A stretch of DNA of 13,615 bases. Origin: JBLHGU01 sp047615875 (lineage in GTDB: Bacteria > Pseudomonadota > Gammaproteobacteria > Arenicellales > CAJQKF01). The position numbers and the translations under genes are program-made. The notes under the pieces are model-generated. The model was given only the letters and a program-made list of their open reading frames with translations, did no database searches and was not told the origin of the DNA. The stretch spans positions 1 to 13,615 of the forward strand of contig JBLHGU010000131.1 of the NCBI GenBank assembly GCA_047615875.1, in the 5' to 3' direction. Below are positions 1 to 7,371 of this stretch, piece by piece. How positions within the stretch are numbered: position 1 is the first letter of the stretch; each line of letters opens with the position of its first letter.

Positions 1-21
1 TTATGTAATTGACTGCAGTCA

Positions 22-161
22 TGGATGACCGCTTCCGGCCCCTGGGTAGCTCCGCTATTCGGGGGTTTTATTTTGGGGCCGAATGGCCGCTATGTTGTTA
101 AAGCAGCCGTTCACATGGGTCAGTTTGAATGGCAGGTGTGTGCCCAAAGCGGAAGTTCGCA
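22..161. repeat. Degenerate intergenic repeat cluster (AAGCGGACATTC-like)
   Basis: This gene-free segment at the left edge holds several eroded versions of one motif in both orientations: TGGATGACCGCTTCCGGCCC at 22-41, GAATGGCCGCT at 81-91, AAGCAGCCGTTCACA at 101-115 and CCCAAAGCGGAAGTTCGCA at 143-161. A related copy, GACCAAAGCGGTCATTCA, sits at 2685-2702. Similar tracts recur in intergenic DNA of many gammaproteobacteria (from memory, not searched). I see no convincing gene in 1-215; a 37-codon plus-strand reading frame from about 92 is probably chance. Confidence 0.35.
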
Positions 162-215
162 AATTTAAAACCGAGGCCCAGCTACCGTTTTTCAAGGAGT
201 AAGCTGGTTTACAAT

Positions 216-1979
216 TTACTCCCTTAAACCTGCCTCTCGTAAATCATTAATAAAACGAGTGAGCACATCACGATCCTTATAAGGCATGACCTCCTCTGCC
301 CAGGATACGGTAAGGTCTGGCATCCTCGCAAGACACTCCTTCAATTCGGCTTCGCACTCCTCCCGCTTCCCTAAATTGCTATAGCATGCCAACAATAGTA
401 GATGTGCAAAGATAAAATTAGGGTTGATGATTGCTGCCTTAATGCAGGCAGCTATCGCTTCGGGGTAGCGCTCCATTGAAAAATATGCGTTTCCTTGGGC
501 GAACAAATACCAAAACGGTGATCCTGGATTAAGAAGGATCGATTTTTCGACCCATTCCATGCTTTCTTCAGGCTGCCCTGCGAACCCCAAAATTATTGCT
601 TGATACATTTGACCTTCTGTATGATTTGGATCAAGCACCAGGCCCCGACTGACTTCGGCAATTGCCGCTTCGTGGTCATGTTTCCACATATTGATAAAGC
701 CCAGCACGACACGAGCCTGGGGTAAGGAGTCGTTTAACTCCACCGCTTTTTCAGCGAAATTAGATGCCTGCTGTAGAGGCTCTACCAAATTTACCGTCCA
801 ACCATGGTTACGCGCCTGCACATAGATTCGTGCTAATTCCGCCAGTGCGGTAGCATAGTTGGGATCGAGTTCTATCGCCTTTTCGTAAAGTTGACGGGCC
901 TGTTGGTTAGCGTCCCTAGTAAATCGCAGATAATACTCTTTGCCTCTTAACAAATAATCGTAAGCGTCGAGGTTATCGGTATCTCGATAAGTCAATTGTT
1001 CCTGTTCAGCCTGGGTCAACTGAACTTTTAACGCTGACACGATCTTCTGAGTGACTTCGTCCTGAACCGCGAATATATCTTCGAGATCACGATCGAAGCG
1101 CTCGGCCCATACATGACCATCTGTGCTGCTATCGATTAACTGTGAAGTAATACGGACTTTACTACCCGCTTTGCGGACACTGCCCTCCAGCACATAGCGC
1201 ACACCCAGATCTCGACCTACCTGTTTCAGGTTTACTGATTTTCCCTTGTAGACAAACGAAGAATTTCGGGAAATCACAAACAGGCCCGAAACTTTTGACA
1301 AGTCCGTAATTATATCCTCGGAGATACCGTCGCTAAAATACTCTTGCTCAGCGTCGCCACTCATGTTTTCGAAGGGCAAGACAGCAATCGAAGGTTTGTC
1401 GGGTAACTCAGTAGGGGCGATTGGGTGTGTGGCTGTTGCGGGTTGTTCCGGCTCAATTATCACGCGGTAAGCTCTAACTGGCGCCGCAATGTTCTTGACA
1501 CGTTGCTCCCCGAGAAATTCAAATTCGAGCTTTAGTTTGCCGCGGATAGCATCATAGACTGCTCCCGATATACAGATTCCCCCAGAATGGGCAAGACTTT
1601 CCAGGCGGGCAGCTATATTGACACCATCGCCATAAATATCGTTACGATCTACGATAACATCGCCGATATTAACCCCGATTCGAAATTCAAGCTTGTCATC
1701 ATCACTAAAATCCTGATTGCGGATTTTTAAATCTTGCTGCGCATTAACTGCGCAACTGAGCGCGTCTTTTACTGTAGCAAAATCGGCGAGCACTGCGTCA
1801 CCGGCAAAATGCACGACGTTACCATTGTGACTTTCGATAGCATGGGTTATAGCATCCAGATAGCTGCTAAGTATGCGATGCGTACCCTCTTCGTCCTGGC
1901 CGGTAAGCCTGCTGTAACCAGCAACGTCACCATAGAAAATGGCCGCTAGTTTACGCTCTAGTTTTTTATCGGAAGTCAA
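216..1979 (-). CDS. Class III adenylate/guanylate cyclase with TolB-like and TPR domains
   Basis: This 587-residue protein is predicted to make a cyclic nucleotide (cAMP, or cGMP) in the cytosol. The catalytic domain spans about residues 8-175. It shows the first metal Asp in FYGDVAGYSRL, the second in HFAGDAVLADF, and the NDIYGDGVNIAARLE segment with the conserved Asn and Arg. Residues about 193-330 form a TolB/FlgO-like domain (PSIAVLPFENMSGD, YFSDGISEDI, VLEGSVRKAG), and TPR-type helices fill about 335-575. There is no membrane segment or signal peptide. In many family members a Lys that selects adenine sits just before the GDG loop. Here the position reads VHFAGDA, so substrate choice cannot be assumed. 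The start is TTG with a poor ribosome site, chosen because homologues begin just before the ERKLAAI motif. The gene stands alone. It is confidently a cyclase-family protein; its input signal is unknown, and the TPR region suggests protein-protein regulation. Confidence 0.9.
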   Translation of the reverse strand: MTSDKKLERKLAAIFYGDVAGYSRLTGQDEEGTHRILSSYLDAITHAIESHNGNVVHFAGDAVLADFATVKDALSCAVNAQQDLKIRNQDFSDDDKLEFRIGVNIGDVIVDRNDIYGDGVNIAARLESLAHSGGICISGAVYDAIRGKLKLEFEFLGEQRVKNIAAPVRAYRVIIEPEQPATATHPIAPTELPDKPSIAVLPFENMSGDAEQEYFSDGISEDIITDLSKVSGLFVISRNSSFVYKGKSVNLKQVGRDLGVRYVLEGSVRKAGSKVRITSQLIDSSTDGHVWAERFDRDLEDIFAVQDEVTQKIVSALKVQLTQAEQEQLTYRDTDNLDAYDYLLRGKEYYLRFTRDANQQARQLYEKAIELDPNYATALAELARIYVQARNHGWTVNLVEPLQQASNFAEKAVELNDSLPQARVVLGFINMWKHDHEAAIAEVSRGLVLDPNHTEGQMYQAIILGFAGQPEESMEWVEKSILLNPGSPFWYLFAQGNAYFSMERYPEAIAACIKAAIINPNFIFAHLLLLACYSNLGKREECEAELKECLARMPDLTVSWAEEVMPYKDRDVLTRFINDLREAGLRE

Positions 1980-2074
1980 AATAGTTAACGAAACCCCATT
2001 ATTAAAAGACCTTCTGGTGGGCCATTTCCATTCTTAAATATTCCAGTAATTCTTGGCTTAACTTTCGAACTATC

Positions 2075-2491
2075 TCAACCCCAACCAAGCTGCTGAAGGC
2101 TAATCGCGTCATTCCAAATCTTTGTCATGTGCTTGATGCGATCTCCCTCAAATGCCATGTGATAGACATAGTCAGCAGCGACCGTTTTTCCAGTCGGTGG
2201 TACCGGTCCTCCCTCACCGGTTTGGGTACCGTGAAAAACTGCAAAAGCCGCTACTGAATTGCTGGTTTCATCGGCGGCAAAGAACTTAAGCTCGTAATGC
2301 CCATCTGGCACCGGCGTCAAAAGGTTCTTCATCCATTCGCAGTAGCTTTCAATACTTGATATGTCTGCCAAGACGGTGGTTTGTGCAGAGAATGTCGCAT
2401 CAGAATGGCAATATGCTTTACAACCCTCCCATCCTTTACCTGTTTCACAGGCGTCAAAGAATTGCTTCGCGGATTCGAGATTAGTGCTCAT
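2075..2491 (-). CDS. SnoaL/NTF2-like family protein
   Basis: This 138-residue soluble protein has the layout of the NTF2-like/SnoaL fold. N-terminal helices (SAKQFFDACETGKGWEG, CKAYCHSDATF) are followed by alternating strands (HYELKFFAADE, SVAAFAVFHGTQTG, AADYVYHMAFEGDRIKHMTKIWND), ending in a LQQLGW tail common in this superfamily. Members include small hydrolases, cyclases and non-enzymatic ligand binders, so no reaction can be assigned. The ATG start is well supported by AAAGGAG about 8 bases upstream. It lies 95 bases upstream of the cyclase gene on the same strand, but no operon is evident. The length is normal for the family and the gene looks intact. Confidence 0.85.
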   Translation of the reverse strand: MSTNLESAKQFFDACETGKGWEGCKAYCHSDATFSAQTTVLADISSIESYCEWMKNLLTPVPDGHYELKFFAADETSNSVAAFAVFHGTQTGEGGPVPPTGKTVAADYVYHMAFEGDRIKHMTKIWNDAISLQQLGWG

Positions 2492-2532
2492 GGTTCACTC
2501 TCCTTTAGATTAGCGGAATTGTTTACAGCGGT

Positions 2533-2538
2533 ATTATA
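2533..2538 (-). promoter_or_regulatory. Candidate -10 box for the SnoaL-like gene
   Basis: A perfect TATAAT reads on the minus strand about 42 bases before the ATG of the SnoaL-like gene, which would give a leader of roughly 35 bases containing its ribosome site. No good -35 hexamer is visible at normal spacing, so this is a candidate only. Confidence 0.35.
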
Positions 2539-2684
2539 CTTTTTAAGTTAGAAGATGCTCGTAAAGTCTAACATCGGCATGATAAGGTTCTTGACCCGAT
2601 AAGATATTATTGCTTCACCATTCGGCGTCCGCAATGTGGCGTGAAGAGCCAATTTCCCATACTGTTGGGAACGACTGCTTATTT

Positions 2685-2702
2685 GACCAAAGCGGTCATT
2701 CA
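2685..2702. repeat. Copy of the degenerate AAGCGGTCATTC motif
   Basis: GACCAAAGCGGTCATTCA in the gap between the SnoaL-like gene and the hydrolase remnant matches, in reverse orientation, the TGGATGACCGCTTCCGG tract at 22-38. It is preceded by ACGACTGCTTATTT, which resembles the partner arm seen in the left-edge cluster. It is probably an eroded dispersed intergenic repeat rather than a gene-specific site. Confidence 0.35.
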
Positions 2703-2760
2703 GGCCAGTTAGCTCCTCATATCTAAACCGGGCAGTTACACAGTTTGTTTTACACCCTCA

Positions 2761-3054
2761 TGCGAAACTGCGGCCAGTGAGTTGCTATCTACATTTCCTA
2801 ATGAAATGGAGGCTCCTCTTAATCTCTCGCCCTATCATATGGAACCCCATTCCAAAACTTTGTTGTTACATGGCAACATCGATCCACTGGTACCTGTCCA
2901 GCAGTCTGAGGCCTTTACGCGTCAACATCGAACCAACTTTATACAAATACTATCAGCCGGACACTTTGATTTAATTCATCCTGAAACCGATGCCTGGCTG
3001 GTATTAGTCAGTAGCTTAAAGCGACTAACACATGATCCTAAAAACCGCAGTTGA
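2761..3054 (+). pseudogene. C-terminal remnant of an alpha/beta hydrolase
   Basis: The frame is open from 2713 to the TGA at 3052-3054 and encodes only the last third of an alpha/beta hydrolase. The catalytic acid region is seen in LLLHGNIDPLVPVQQSEAF and the catalytic His in AGHFDLIHPETDAW. The preceding ELLSTFPNE...NLSPYHM fits the segment just before the acid strand in esterase/peptidase-like members. The nucleophile Ser elbow and the oxyanion-hole region are absent upstream in any frame I can read, so this is a 5'-truncated relic. The IS target duplication begins four bases after the stop codon, so the IS did not cause the truncation. The fragment points towards kynU; some alpha/beta hydrolases act as kynurenine formamidases, but this fragment is too short to prove that role. 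Confidence 0.7.
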
Positions 3055-3058
3055 CCAC

Positions 3059-3066
3059 CTAGAGTA
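3059..3066. repeat. Target-site duplication, left copy (CTAGAGTA)
   Basis: CTAGAGTA immediately precedes the left inverted end of the insertion sequence and is repeated exactly at 5807-5814. Eight bases is the duplication length typical of the IS66 family. Confidence 0.93.
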
Positions 3067-3085
3067 GTAAATATTCGGCCAACCC
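3067..3085 (+). repeat. Left terminal inverted repeat of the IS66-type element
   Basis: GTAAATATTCGGCCAACCC is matched perfectly over 19 bases by the reverse complement of 5788-5806. The match stops at the next base (C on the left, A in the complement of the right end). Confidence 0.93.
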
Positions 3086-3098
3086 CGTGTCAATAAAA

Positions 3099-3959
3099 TC
3101 AACCTGTTAGCCGGCGTTTAAATTGACGGCATAGTGGATAAAGCCATATGTCCTTGATTGGAACGCTTTGTTTGCCCGATGGCCCAAGCTTTCCGCGCCC
3201 CTTAGTTTGTCCGACATAGATCCAGTTAGCAGCCTTGTAGCATGTGCCGGTGAAGCGTTCTGTATCGACAAAGGTTTCCAGCAGTACGGGGCGAATATTA
3301 TATTGAGCATGCCAGTCATCACAAAGCCTGCGTGCCGTCATCGAGAGGATCTTAGAAGCCAGGTTTTTAGACTGTACCCAGGGCATGATTAAAAAGCGGG
3401 CATTGTTGACAATCAGTGGTAGTTTATTTTGGCGCTGCTTGTGATTCCAACCAATAAATTGATCCCGGGGTGCTGTCTGCCAAGCGGCGGCTGCAAAGCC
3501 TAAGGCGGCTACAATCTGTTGGTCAATGGTGACAAAGTAACGTAGTTGCGCACCGGGCAGTGTTTTGTGTCCAAGGTAATGATAACGGTGGATGTACTCG
3601 TTCCATAAGCGGGAATGATCAGGGCTGGTGACGGGACAGATCTGCGGTGGTGCCAGGTCGTGCACCGACTGAGTGATATCATCCTCGGCATCCGTGCGTT
3701 GTGTAAACACGATCTTTTTTTTCGGTGGCGGTTGACGCAGCAATGCTGGCAAAGTAATCAATCCATCCGTCTGCATACGTAGCATCGCTACCCGGCAGGA
3801 CATATCTTTGAGGCCACCATCGGCTTTAAACCACTCAAAACGCTGGCAGCACAGTCGTGACAGTTCAGTCCGACCACGTGTTTTATCTTCGGCGATGAGA
3901 CGATTGATTTGTTCGATTTCATCCTCACTGAAATCGCGACCACAATAGCGCACACTCAC
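3099..3959 (-). CDS. DUF4338 / DruA-family protein carried by the IS
   Basis: This 286-residue protein has the hallmarks of DUF4338, the family of the Druantia anti-phage protein DruA. Residues about 10-75 look like a winged-helix module (RTELSRLCCQRFEWF, GGLKDMSCRVAMLRM, DGLITLPALL). The core then shows YHYLG (126-130), RDQFIGW (165-171), NNARFLIMPW (185-194), NLAS (199-202), ETFVD (228-232), GTCYKAANW (238-246) and GQTKGRGK (250-257), ending with a KDIWLYPL-type tail. The length is full and no frame damage is seen. The start is GTG, overlapping the tnpC stop as GTGA, so translation is probably coupled to the transposase. No other Druantia gene is present. Its biochemical role is unknown: it may aid transposition, act as a defence or competition factor carried by the IS, or be a neutral passenger. 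Family membership is strong; function is inferred. Confidence 0.88.
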   Translation of the reverse strand: MSVRYCGRDFSEDEIEQINRLIAEDKTRGRTELSRLCCQRFEWFKADGGLKDMSCRVAMLRMQTDGLITLPALLRQPPPKKKIVFTQRTDAEDDITQSVHDLAPPQICPVTSPDHSRLWNEYIHRYHYLGHKTLPGAQLRYFVTIDQQIVAALGFAAAAWQTAPRDQFIGWNHKQRQNKLPLIVNNARFLIMPWVQSKNLASKILSMTARRLCDDWHAQYNIRPVLLETFVDTERFTGTCYKAANWIYVGQTKGRGKLGPSGKQSVPIKDIWLYPLCRQFKRRLTG

Positions 3960-5727
3960 GGTAGTCCAGAGCGTGAGAAAGGCGATGGGCGGGACATTTC
4001 CTCACGGCGTGACGCATCCATTTGCCAGGGAATAAAGGATTGATGATGGTCAGGTGCTTTGCCGCCATTGTCGGCACACGCATTGAGATAACAACGCAGC
4101 CAATGACGTGGGTTGATACCCCATAGCACCAGGGTCTGCAGAATCGAAAATAACATCGCGGCCAGTTCGGCGCTCCAGATACTTCCAGAACCATAATAGG
4201 ATGAGCGACCTGTGACCGGACCCCGGATTGAGTTTTCGGCAATGTTGTTGTCCAACGGCACTTGTGGATTTTGCATAAACAGGGTTAATCCCTGCCAGTG
4301 TGTTAGCAGGCTTCGGTAGATTTTGATGCGTTGCTTTTCGCCACTATCGGTGGTGCCCAGCAGCGAGGTCTTTTTTCGCCCTGCACTGATATTATCGAGT
4401 TCAATCCGGGAGACTTCCTGGTGCGCCTGCACCTGCATGATTTGTAACTGCGCTTCTAAAGTCTGGTGATGACGATGGAACTCTGCCGATTGGCCTGATA
4501 TGGGTAAATCGGCGTCCCACTGTTGTAATCTGTGTTGATTGTCGTGATAAACCTGACCAATCTGTTGCTTCCAGTCCAGTGCCCAGGATGCCAGTGACTG
4601 AAAGGACTTAGCCGCATCGAGAAAGTCACGGCGCACATGCGCCCAGCAAAATGCCAGTAAGATAATATCGGATAACCGCGCCAGTTTTTTATAGGCACTA
4701 TAACGGTCACAGACGATGATCACTCGATCCTGTTGTAGCCCCGCAAAATGAGCACCGGGCACAGCCGCGCTACGACTGGGGTCGATGCAGTAATAGATCA
4801 CCGAGGCAGAACGCGTAACCCAGAGATACCAGCGAATGCCAATCTTGCCTTCCTGCTCGGCAAAGACTTCCCATCGGGTCTCGTCGTTGTGGAATAGCGC
4901 TTCGTTCATTTGTTGGCAGTACAGGGTTTCCTGTATCGGCTCAAACAGGGGCGTGAATTTTTGTAGCCCGCCGCACAATGTGCCGGGTGATACCGGTAGT
5001 CCCTGATCCCGCAGGTCACTCAGGTAGCGGTTATTGGGTTGGTGGTAGCGATACTTGTTCAGAATCACCTCTACCCAAAAGCTGACACTATAATCGCTGC
5101 GGGGAATCAGACGCTGTGGTGGTGTGGTGGTGCGGCGGTGATAATCGTCGGGGTATTTTCACAGCGACAGTTGGGGTGACGAGTATAGGCAGGGCGCTTG
5201 ACTCGACGGATATAGGCATTGACTTCGACCTCAATAAGGTCACTGTATTCATCAAGGGCCGAATTAGGCTGATGCGGTAATCCACAACTGAGACAAATCT
5301 TGTGTGTTTCCGCAAGATCTTTCTCTTCATCAACAATCGGCAAATCCGGTCTTTTGGTTCGACCGTGTCCTTGGCTGCCCGGTTGCTGGCCGCGTGAACG
5401 GGTGCATGAGGTATCCTCATAATCCGCGCTATGACCTTTTTCTAATGGCTTACGGCTTGCCTTCTCACTACTTTTGCCAAATATCCGGTGCTGTAAATCC
5501 TTTATCTTGCCGACTTGACCAAGTATTTTCTGCTCTAACCGGGCCATTTTCTGTTTGGCCTGGGTATGTTGCGCCTGCCAATAATTTCGATCAGTAATCA
5601 GTTGGATATGTTCTTGTTTGCTGATGGTAACCATCTGCTCGGCAAACGGAAAAGCACGCATCGAATCGTCACTTCCAGTCTGACTAGAATGCCCAGGTTC
5701 GGGCTGCGAAAGTAGAGTAGCGTTCAT
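3956..5727 (-). pseudogene. tnpC: IS66-family transposase tnpC, broken by a frameshift
   Basis: The gene starts with ATG at 5725-5727 and would encode about 588 residues if intact. The N-terminal part (to 5107) has a heptad-rich helix (LEQKILGQVGKIKDLQHRIF) and a Cys-rich zinc-binding region (CLSCGLPH ... NCRCEN). The catalytic part continues in another frame with the DDE residues in LFHNDETRWEVF, IIVCDRYSAY and NNIAENSIRGP, and an IS66-style ADNGGKAPDHHQSFIPW tail. The frames join at 5113-5135, where the minus strand carries an extra CACCA in a CACCA-type tandem repeat. Removing five bases restores APPPQRLIPRSDY, the expected family sequence. The apparent GTG start at 5068 is only an internal Val codon. 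There is no tnpA or tnpB. The break probably inactivates the element unless ribosomes slip at the repeat. Confidence 0.9.
5113..5135 (-). repeat. CACCA-type short tandem repeat causing the tnpC frameshift
   Basis: The minus strand reads CACCACACCACCACAG across this stretch, where the transposase reading frame changes. A single unduplicated CACCA unit would keep the Pro-rich linker APPPQRLIP in frame, so replication slippage within this repeat is the simplest cause. Confidence 0.75.
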
Positions 5728-5787
5728 GAACTACTTTATACAGGAAGGGCGTTTAAGTGTCCCGTTATATATTTTATACGGCTAGAT

Positions 5788-5806
5788 GGGTTGGCCGAAT
5801 ATTTAC
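5788..5806 (-). repeat. Right terminal inverted repeat of the IS66-type element
   Basis: GGGTTGGCCGAATATTTAC is the exact reverse complement of 3067-3085. The transposase start codon lies 61 bases inside it, so the tnpC promoter must lie in this end or outside it. Confidence 0.93.
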
Positions 5807-5814
5807 CTAGAGTA
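5807..5814. repeat. Target-site duplication, right copy (CTAGAGTA)
   Basis: It is identical to 3059-3066 and abuts the right inverted end of the insertion sequence. Joining the two flanks at one copy rebuilds the pre-insertion sequence. Confidence 0.93.
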
Positions 5815-5822
5815 TCCGTTAA

Positions 5823-5954
5823 GTGTATGAATTTTTGAAACATATCGGTTTTGATGAAATTCACCAGATGGGTGCAAGCGCAACTGTCTTCGTCTCGACC
5901 TTGAGCGCTCGCCTTACTATGCTAAAAAAACGGCAAGGACTAGTAATTGCCTAG
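5823..5954 (+). other. Possible gene remnant, 43-codon open frame
   Basis: Just right of the IS, a GTG-initiated frame runs 43 codons to a TAG. Its protein-like composition (YEFLKHIGFDEIHQMGASA, TLSARLTMLKKRQGLVIA) suggests the C-terminal end of an older gene, but I cannot name the family. There is a TAA in the same frame just upstream and no clear ribosome site. Its end overlaps the hairpin at 5921-5963. It could be a relic from the same decayed locus as the hydrolase fragment, or chance. Confidence 0.25.
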
Positions 5955-5963
5955 TTTTTTAGC
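5921..5963. terminator. Possible bidirectional hairpin terminator upstream of kynU
   Basis: The stretch begins GCTAAAAAA and ends TTTTTTAGC, with an inner CGGCAA/TTGCC pairing around a 10-base loop. A/T runs on both sides would let it work as a factor-independent terminator in either direction, insulating kynU from transcription coming from the left. The G+C part of the stem is short and has a small internal mismatch. Confidence 0.5.
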
Positions 5964-6019
5964 TACGTCAAACGAGCTCGCAAAACCAATCTGAAGCCAG
6001 TCCAACCGCGGTTTCCAGG

Positions 6020-7252
6020 ATGATAACTCAAGCAGATATAAAACGGCTGGATGACACCGATCCAATTGGTTCTTACCGAGATCTTTTCGATTTGCCCGAG
6101 TCCGTCATTTATCTTGATGGCAACTCATTAGGCGCGCTCCCTCGTTCAGTAGCACCGGCAATAGAACAATTAATCCATTCTGAATGGCGCAAAGATTTGA
6201 TCAAAAGCTGGAATGTTCACAACTGGATCGATCTGCCGGTTTCGGTTGGTGAAAAAATTGCACCCATTATTGGCGCAGGCAAAGGTCAGGTTATTTGTGC
6301 GGACTCAACGTCTGTAAACTTATATAAATTACTAATTTCAGCGCTTCGACTAAGAAATGATCGAACAGAAATATTATCGACCTCAGACAATTTCCCAACA
6401 GATTTATATCTGGCAGAAGCCGCAGTTGAAATTTTTGGCGATGGAACGAAAACACTACGATGTGTAGATTCTTCTGACCTATTCAATTCGATCAATCAAA
6501 ACACCGCTGTTCTGCTACTGACTCAGGTTAATTTTAGGGATGGTAGTTACTGCGACATCAAAGCACTCACACAGGCGGCGCACGATGTCGGTGCACTCGT
6601 TATTTGGGATCTTTCGCATAGTGCGGGGGTCATGCCGTTATCGCTCGATGACGATAACGTCGATTTTGCCGTGGGATGCGGGTACAAGTACCTTAATGGA
6701 GGGCCCGGAGCGCCTTCATTTTTATATATCAATAAAAATAGGCAAAATCAGGTGAATCAACCGCTTTCAGGTTGGTTGGGACATGAATCACCTTTCAATT
6801 TCGATAAGAGCTATCGCCCTGCTCCCGGTGTGTTGCAATATCAATGTGGAACACCAGGCCTATTGTCTATGCGCGCTCTAGATGCTGCTCTTGATGTTTA
6901 TCACAATTTAGACATCAATTTGAATCGACAAAAATCGATGGCTCTTACTGATTTGTTCGTTTCACTTATCGATAGTTCAAACCTTGGCTTTGAATTAATT
7001 TCATCTAGGGCAAGTAGTAATCGAGGCAGTCAGGTTTCTTATTTGCATGATCAAGGCTATGCCATTATTCAGGCATTAATATCACGAGGTGTCATTGGGG
7101 ATTATCGTGATCCAAAAATTATGCGATTTAGATTCGCACCGCTTTATAACAGCTATAAAGATGTGTTTGATGCCGTAGAGATTCTCAATGAAATCATGAG
7201 AGATAAAACTTATTTGAGATCCGAACATCAACTCCGAAAAGGAGTGACCTGA
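6020..7252 (+). CDS. kynU: Kynureninase
   Basis: The 410-residue PLP enzyme hydrolyses kynurenine (or 3-hydroxykynurenine) to anthranilate (or 3-hydroxyanthranilate) plus alanine in tryptophan breakdown; it acts in the cytosol. The fold-type I signature is clear: LDGNSLGALP near the N terminus, DNFPTD (123-128) for cofactor contact, WDLSHSAG with Asp197, GCGYKYLNGGPG carrying the Schiff-base Lys223, then GWLGH and the LQYQCGTP segment. The C-terminal domain ends with MRFRFAPLYNSYKDV, as expected. Length is normal and the frame is intact. The ATG start has only a weak purine-poor ribosome site. No tryptophan dioxygenase or intact formamidase lies nearby, although an alpha/beta hydrolase relic sits upstream beyond the IS. 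A strong terminator follows 85 bases downstream. Confidence 0.95.
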   Translation: MITQADIKRLDDTDPIGSYRDLFDLPESVIYLDGNSLGALPRSVAPAIEQLIHSEWRKDLIKSWNVHNWIDLPVSVGEKIAPIIGAGKGQVICADSTSVNLYKLLISALRLRNDRTEILSTSDNFPTDLYLAEAAVEIFGDGTKTLRCVDSSDLFNSINQNTAVLLLTQVNFRDGSYCDIKALTQAAHDVGALVIWDLSHSAGVMPLSLDDDNVDFAVGCGYKYLNGGPGAPSFLYINKNRQNQVNQPLSGWLGHESPFNFDKSYRPAPGVLQYQCGTPGLLSMRALDAALDVYHNLDINLNRQKSMALTDLFVSLIDSSNLGFELISSRASSNRGSQVSYLHDQGYAIIQALISRGVIGDYRDPKIMRFRFAPLYNSYKDVFDAVEILNEIMRDKTYLRSEHQLRKGVT

Positions 7253-7336
7253 TTCAAAAAATATTTCAACTCAGAAATTTCAAATCTATCGCACTTGTCA
7301 TAGATGAAATTCAATAATTGAAAAATAAGCAGACAC

Positions 7337-7371
7337 AAAAAATGCCACCTCCATAAGGTTGCATTTTTTTT
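7337..7371. terminator. Factor-independent terminator after kynU
   Basis: A 14-bp stem with one mismatch, AAAAAATGCCACCT paired with AGGTTGCATTTTTT, closes a 5-base CCATA loop and is followed by further T residues. The symmetrical A and T tracts allow it to stop transcription from kynU on the plus strand and from the convergent gene at 7474-7821 on the minus strand. Confidence 0.85.

Larger units (their letters stand above)
3067..5806 (-). mobile_element. Complete IS66-family insertion sequence with a DruA-like passenger gene
   Basis: The element is 2740 bp long. It is bounded by perfect 19-bp inverted repeats that begin GTAA, as IS66 ends do, and it is flanked by an 8-bp direct repeat. It carries only tnpC-type transposase sequence with no tnpA or tnpB, which is the layout of the ISBst12-like subgroup. 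Downstream of tnpC in the same direction lies a DUF4338 (DruA-family) gene that ends 32 bases inside the left boundary. Intact ends and an exact duplication suggest a fairly recent insertion, although the transposase frame is now broken. The element separates a hydrolase remnant from kynU and interrupts no recognisable gene. Confidence 0.93.

Noticed and set aside
3067..3959. A complete Druantia defence island
   Set aside because: Only the DruA-family gene is present; there is no large helicase-type DruE or other Druantia partner in the window.
3956..5068. A separate 370-residue transposase starting at 5068
   Set aside because: The apparent GTG start is the Val codon of SFWVEVILNK, and family sequence continues upstream in the same frame to the CACCA repeat. 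It is the second half of a frameshifted tnpC.
5100..5160. CRISPR-like or microsatellite array from the GGTGGTGTGGTGG tract
   Set aside because: It is a short Pro/His-coding repeat within tnpC, with no spacers or regular repeat unit beyond the 5-nt duplication.
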